64,000 nt of DNA, from NCBI GenBank assembly GCA_965268275.1, contig OZ254168.1, positions 124,001 through 188,000 on the forward strand, in the 5' to 3' direction. The stretch is from AAA044-D11 sp965268275. Its GTDB lineage: Bacteria > Actinomycetota > Actinomycetes > Nanopelagicales > Nanopelagicaceae. Positions within the stretch are counted from its first letter, which is position 1. Every line of letters starts with the position of its first letter. Shown one piece after another: positions 61,104 to 64,000 of the stretch. A model generated the notes under the pieces. That model was not told the DNA's origin. It saw only the letters and a list, made by a program, of their open reading frames with translations, and ran no database searches. A program made the translations under genes and the position numbers.

Positions 61104-62387
61104 ATGACTAAAGCAATTGTTATTGGTGCCGGTGTAATCGGCTGCTCGATTGCTTTTGAAATGGCCGTCAAAGGTTATGAAGTTACGACAGTAGATAAAG
61201 CACAGGGTCCGGGGCAAGGATCGACAAGTGCTTCCAGCGCCGTTGTTCGATTTAATTACTCAACTTTTGACGCAGTAGCCCTGGCTTGGGAGTCGTTTCA
61301 TTGCTGGAAAAATTGGCCGCAGCATCTTGGTAAAAAACAAGAGCGCTATTCAAAGATGATAGATGTGGGTGTCGTTATGTTGGATGCACCTGTTATTTCT
61401 GGCGAAAAAACCTCACAGCTATTTGATGCTGTTGGAATCCCCTATAAAGTTTGGAATTCGACGGAATTATCGAAGAACATAACTGGAATTGATGCTGGTA
61501 AATATTGGCCACCCAAAAGACTAGATGACGAAGCATTTTGGGAAGATGCCGAAGAATCACTTGGCGCAATTTTCACCCCAAATGGTGGTTATATCGATGA
61601 TCCATTACTCGCGACAGAAAATTTGGCGCAGGCGGCAATTACTGCTGGTGTTTCTTTTCGATTTAAAAGTAAAGTAACTGCAATTCTTAAAGAGGGAAAT
61701 AAAGTTATTGGCGTTGAAGTCGATGGTAATGAGAAAATCCTTGCTGACATTGTGGTTAATGCAGGTGGGCCTTGGTCTAATCGAATTAATGAACTTGCTG
61801 GAGTAGGGCAGGACTTTACAATTACGGTTAAGCCAATGCGCCAGGAAGTTCATCAGATAAATACTCCAATGAATCTTCTGCCGGGGCCAATAATTGGTGA
61901 TCTTGATCTTGGAATTTATATGAGATCTACCCCGACTGGGTCAACACTTATTGGTGGCACTGAACCAGAGTGCGATCAACTCGATTGGGTTGATGACGTT
62001 GAAGCCGTGAATCTCAATAGAACTAAAGAATTGTTTGAAGCTCAAGTAACTCGCGCAGCACGCAGATTACCTGCCCTAAAGATTCCTAATTCGCCATCGG
62101 GCATTGCTGGTGTCTATGACGTGGCTGCGGATTGGACTCCAATTTATGACCGAACAGATCTAGTTGGATTTTTTGTTGCGATTGGCACCAGTGGGAATCA
62201 GTTTAAGAATGCCCCAATGGTTGGAAAGCTGATGACAGAGTTAATCGAAGCAGTAAGAGCGGGCAAAGATCACGATATAGACCCGGTAAAGGTGCGAGCA
62301 GAGCGCACAGGTAATGAGATAAACCTAGGGGCATTTTCACGTAAGCGAGCATTCAATGCTGATAACACCGGAACAGTGATGGGTTAG
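61104..62387 (+). CDS. DAO-type FAD-dependent oxidoreductase
   Basis: The 427-residue protein has an N-terminal FAD fold IVIGAGVIGCSIAFEM (GxGxxG at 8-13), a later VNAGGPWSNRI segment, and IAGVYDVAADWTPIYD near the C-terminus, as in the sarcosine/glycine/D-amino acid oxidase (DAO) group. Subtype and substrate cannot be told; the C-terminal GAFSRKRAF segment is not a feature I can tie to one activity. It follows tRNA-Tyr and precedes an SDR on the same strand, 29 bases away, so an oxidative catabolic pair is plausible. Confidence 0.85.
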   Translation: MTKAIVIGAGVIGCSIAFEMAVKGYEVTTVDKAQGPGQGSTSASSAVVRFNYSTFDAVALAWESFHCWKNWPQHLGKKQERYSKMIDVGVVMLDAPVISGEKTSQLFDAVGIPYKVWNSTELSKNITGIDAGKYWPPKRLDDEAFWEDAEESLGAIFTPNGGYIDDPLLATENLAQAAITAGVSFRFKSKVTAILKEGNKVIGVEVDGNEKILADIVVNAGGPWSNRINELAGVGQDFTITVKPMRQEVHQINTPMNLLPGPIIGDLDLGIYMRSTPTGSTLIGGTEPECDQLDWVDDVEAVNLNRTKELFEAQVTRAARRLPALKIPNSPSGIAGVYDVAADWTPIYDRTDLVGFFVAIGTSGNQFKNAPMVGKLMTELIEAVRAGKDHDIDPVKVRAERTGNEINLGAFSRKRAFNADNTGTVMG

Positions 62388-62416
62388 GGTTTTATGATTT
62401 GTGGAAGACTAACTTT

Positions 62417-63151
62417 ATGAGCAGCAAAATCGCAGTTGTTACAGGCGCTGGTGGCGGAATGGGTGGCGCTATAACCGCCCGACTTGTAGAAGATAAATTC
62501 CACGTAGTTGCACTTGATATAAATGCCGCAAACCTTGAAATATTGAAAGATAAATTCTCAACCAATGTAACAACTTTTACCGTTGATTTAACATCCGCCG
62601 ACAAAATCGCTGAAGTTTTTATGATGATAAAAGCAAAATTCGGCGGGGTAGATGCCCTAGTAAATAATGCAGGGGATTGCTTTATGTCCGAATTTCCTAA
62701 TATTCCGGCAGCGGAATTTGATAAGCAGATGGCCGTGAATTTCTCTTCTGCTTTCCATTGCTCACAAGAATCAGTCAAGTTAATGCTAGAACGTCCAGGT
62801 ATTAAGAAAATTGTGAATATCTCTTCCAATGGGGCTTATAACTTCGACGTATTTGACCCACCGCACTATCGCGCGAGCAAGGCAGCGATGGATACCTTGA
62901 CTAAGGATTTGGCACGTCGATATGCAAGCGAAGGTATCTGCGTAAATTCAATTGCTCCCGCGATGACTGAATCACCGTTATTTAAAGTGCTTAGCGATGA
63001 AATTTTAAAGAAGGCCATCTCTCAAATGCCACGGGGCGCTGCGATGAAACCAGATGAAATTGCGGCTTGGGTTGGCTTTTTAATTTCCAGTGCTGGCGAT
63101 GTCTCTAGCGGCAATGTGATTATTTTGAATCAAGGTCGAGACGTTCGATAG
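62417..63151 (+). CDS. short-chain dehydrogenase/reductase
   Basis: The 244-residue classical SDR has the cofactor motif TGAGGGMG at 9-16, NNAG at 83-86, the catalytic S137 (NISSNGAY), Y151 and K155 (YRASK), and a C-terminal hydrophobic end. ATG 62417 is preferred; a start at 62399 would add six unconserved residues. Acidic D35 at the end of the second strand suggests NAD rather than NADP. The substrate is unknown. It is co-directional with the DAO-type gene and convergent with the metallo-beta-lactamase-fold gene. Confidence 0.9.
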   Translation: MSSKIAVVTGAGGGMGGAITARLVEDKFHVVALDINAANLEILKDKFSTNVTTFTVDLTSADKIAEVFMMIKAKFGGVDALVNNAGDCFMSEFPNIPAAEFDKQMAVNFSSAFHCSQESVKLMLERPGIKKIVNISSNGAYNFDVFDPPHYRASKAAMDTLTKDLARRYASEGICVNSIAPAMTESPLFKVLSDEILKKAISQMPRGAAMKPDEIAAWVGFLISSAGDVSSGNVIILNQGRDVR

Positions 63152-63163
63152 CTAACTTTTTAG

Positions 63164-63937
63164 TTAGTTATAAAAGTAAGGTGCTTTCTTTAGCTCTTTC
63201 CACTGCTCTGGTCCATGACCATAAATAACATAGGCATCGTGCTCTTTAGCTAAATCCAATATTCGATTAGCGCTAGCTATCGCTTGGGCTGGATCTGTTG
63301 CATCTAGACACCCCTCACTTACTTCAGACTCTCGAGAGATTGCATCGCTAGTCAATAAGTAAGAACCAGAGTTGGGGAGCGTTAGCAGGATTGAAAGCTC
63401 GCCTGGCGTATGTCCTGGCACATGCAGAATTTTAAAGTTGGTTCCAAATTCGTAATCTGAATCAATCAGCAGATATTCAGCCTCTGGCCAATCTAAAGGC
63501 CGCTTGCCCCTCCAGTAAATTGGTTGCTCTAGCTCTCTTTCTTCTTTGCCGATGATTATTGGCACACCTGGAAACCCATCTATGTTGCCGACATGATCAA
63601 TGTGCGTGTGAGTGATGATCAAAAAATCTATATCGGACTTAGTCCATCCAAGTTTTGCCAATTGCGATGCTGGTTGGTTCTCGTGAGTGAGTTCCAGAAG
63701 CTCTCCAAACTCACCTAAGTTATCTTCTAATGAAGCCTGCTCAATGTTTTGGGCATATTTTGCTGGAAACCCAGTATCGATAAGGATTTTCTCGCCTGCA
63801 CTTGTTTCAACCAAAAACCCAGGTATTCCAATAATTCGACCGTTGGCATGAACTGTAAAAAGTCCAAAATCTAGAACAGCTAGCGAAACCGGATGGCCAA
63901 CCAATTTTTTAGAAGAAAGCAAAGTTATATCTTTCAC
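63164..63937 (-). CDS. metallo-beta-lactamase-fold hydrolase (lactonase-like)
   Basis: The 257-residue protein has the metal motif THTHIDHVGN (H110, H112, D114, H115), H176 in HVPGHTPGE, D198 in LTSDAIS and a last His in YGHGPEQW, giving a complete two-metal site. Overall layout resembles N-acyl-homoserine lactonase-type members, but many lactone or ester hydrolases share it, so the substrate is not assigned. I chose GTG 63937 with GGAG upstream; TTG 63955 would add six residues across that site. Confidence 0.88.
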   Translation of the reverse strand: MKDITLLSSKKLVGHPVSLAVLDFGLFTVHANGRIIGIPGFLVETSAGEKILIDTGFPAKYAQNIEQASLEDNLGEFGELLELTHENQPASQLAKLGWTKSDIDFLIITHTHIDHVGNIDGFPGVPIIIGKEERELEQPIYWRGKRPLDWPEAEYLLIDSDYEFGTNFKILHVPGHTPGELSILLTLPNSGSYLLTSDAISRESEVSEGCLDATDPAQAIASANRILDLAKEHDAYVIYGHGPEQWKELKKAPYFYN

Positions 63938-63967
63938 CCTGTTCTCCTTCTTCAATTTGTTAACGAT

Positions 63968-64000
63968 AAAAAAATTAGGCCCTAGATTTCCTAGGGCCTA
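63968..64000 (-). terminator. Rho-independent terminator on the minus strand (gene beyond the window)
   Basis: A perfect 10-bp stem, TAGGCCCTAG (63976-63985) with CTAGGGCCTA (63991-64000), has a five-base loop. Read on the minus strand it is followed by a T tract (A run at 63968-63974). It should end a transcript coming from a gene to the right of this window, just upstream of the hydrolase gene. Confidence 0.85.

Noticed and set aside
63152..63175. AT-rich hairpin between the SDR and hydrolase genes as a bidirectional terminator
   Set aside because: The stem is short with a G-T pair and lacks a clean T tract on either strand.
1..64000. CRISPR arrays, rRNA genes, insertion sequences, prophage genes or a replication origin
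   Set aside because: No regularly spaced repeats, rRNA-like stretches, transposase or phage proteins, or DnaA-box clusters were seen.

Overview
The window looks like a chromosome segment of a free-living freshwater actinobacterium of the acI type (Nanopelagicales). The evidence is actinobacterial gene order (tilS-hpt-ftsH-folE-folP-folB-folK-panC-nadB-nadC-coaX-lysS-argA-clpC, then radA), a light-driven proton-pumping rhodopsin of the actinorhodopsin/xanthorhodopsin group, split lycopene cyclase genes, menaquinone rather than ubiquinone synthesis, and low G+C with very tight packing for an actinobacterium. No gap between genes exceeds 300 bases; the largest are the radA/rhodopsin interval (15781-15980) and the clpC leader (11730-11887). 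No rRNA, CRISPR array, insertion sequence or phage gene was seen.

Layout. 1-14392 (+): 3' end of tilS, hpt, ftsH, four folate genes (folE, folP, folB, folK), panC, nadB, nadC, coaX, lysS, a glutamate N-acetyltransferase-like gene and clpC. 14404-15780 (-): radA. 15981-18705: a phototrophy block with rhodopsin, a small membrane protein, crtYd and crtYc (lycopene to beta-carotene) and blh (beta-carotene to retinal). 18706-29798: a Cys-rich unknown protein, proC, two secreted proteins (a propeller-like protein and a large metzincin-like protease), a glutaredoxin-like protein, an XPB-type helicase, an M20 peptidase, a helicase-associated protein and a HAD phosphatase. 29833-34075 (+): histidine phosphatase plus system II cytochrome c maturation (TlpA/ResA-like, CcdA, ResB, CcsA). 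34090-42250: menaquinone genes menE, menA, menB, menC, menD, menF and menG, with bioY among them. 42333-57295 (+): the complete 14-subunit complex I operon nuoA-N, followed directly by a long-chain polyprenyl diphosphate synthase. 58243-59634 (-): rarD-like permease and yajQ. 59715-63937: tRNA-Tyr amid less syntenic oxidoreductases (FMN alpha-hydroxyacid oxidase, DAO-type FAD oxidoreductase, SDR) and a metallo-beta-lactamase-fold hydrolase.

How it fits together. Complex I, menaquinone synthesis, the polyprenyl tail enzyme and cytochrome c maturation together supply much of an aerobic respiratory chain. The rhodopsin cassette adds a light-driven proton pump with its own last two steps of chromophore synthesis. 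The folate, pantothenate/CoA and NAD genes form a cofactor block, while bioY suggests that biotin is imported.

The main sequence-level pattern I found is transcriptional. At least nine genes that start a transcription unit have a TAnnnT hexamer whose first T lies exactly 12 bases before the start codon and lack a clear Shine-Dalgarno sequence, which predicts leaderless mRNAs. Two divergent pairs share a symmetric TAnnnTA element (17740-17746 and 36250-36256) that could serve as the -10 element for both directions.
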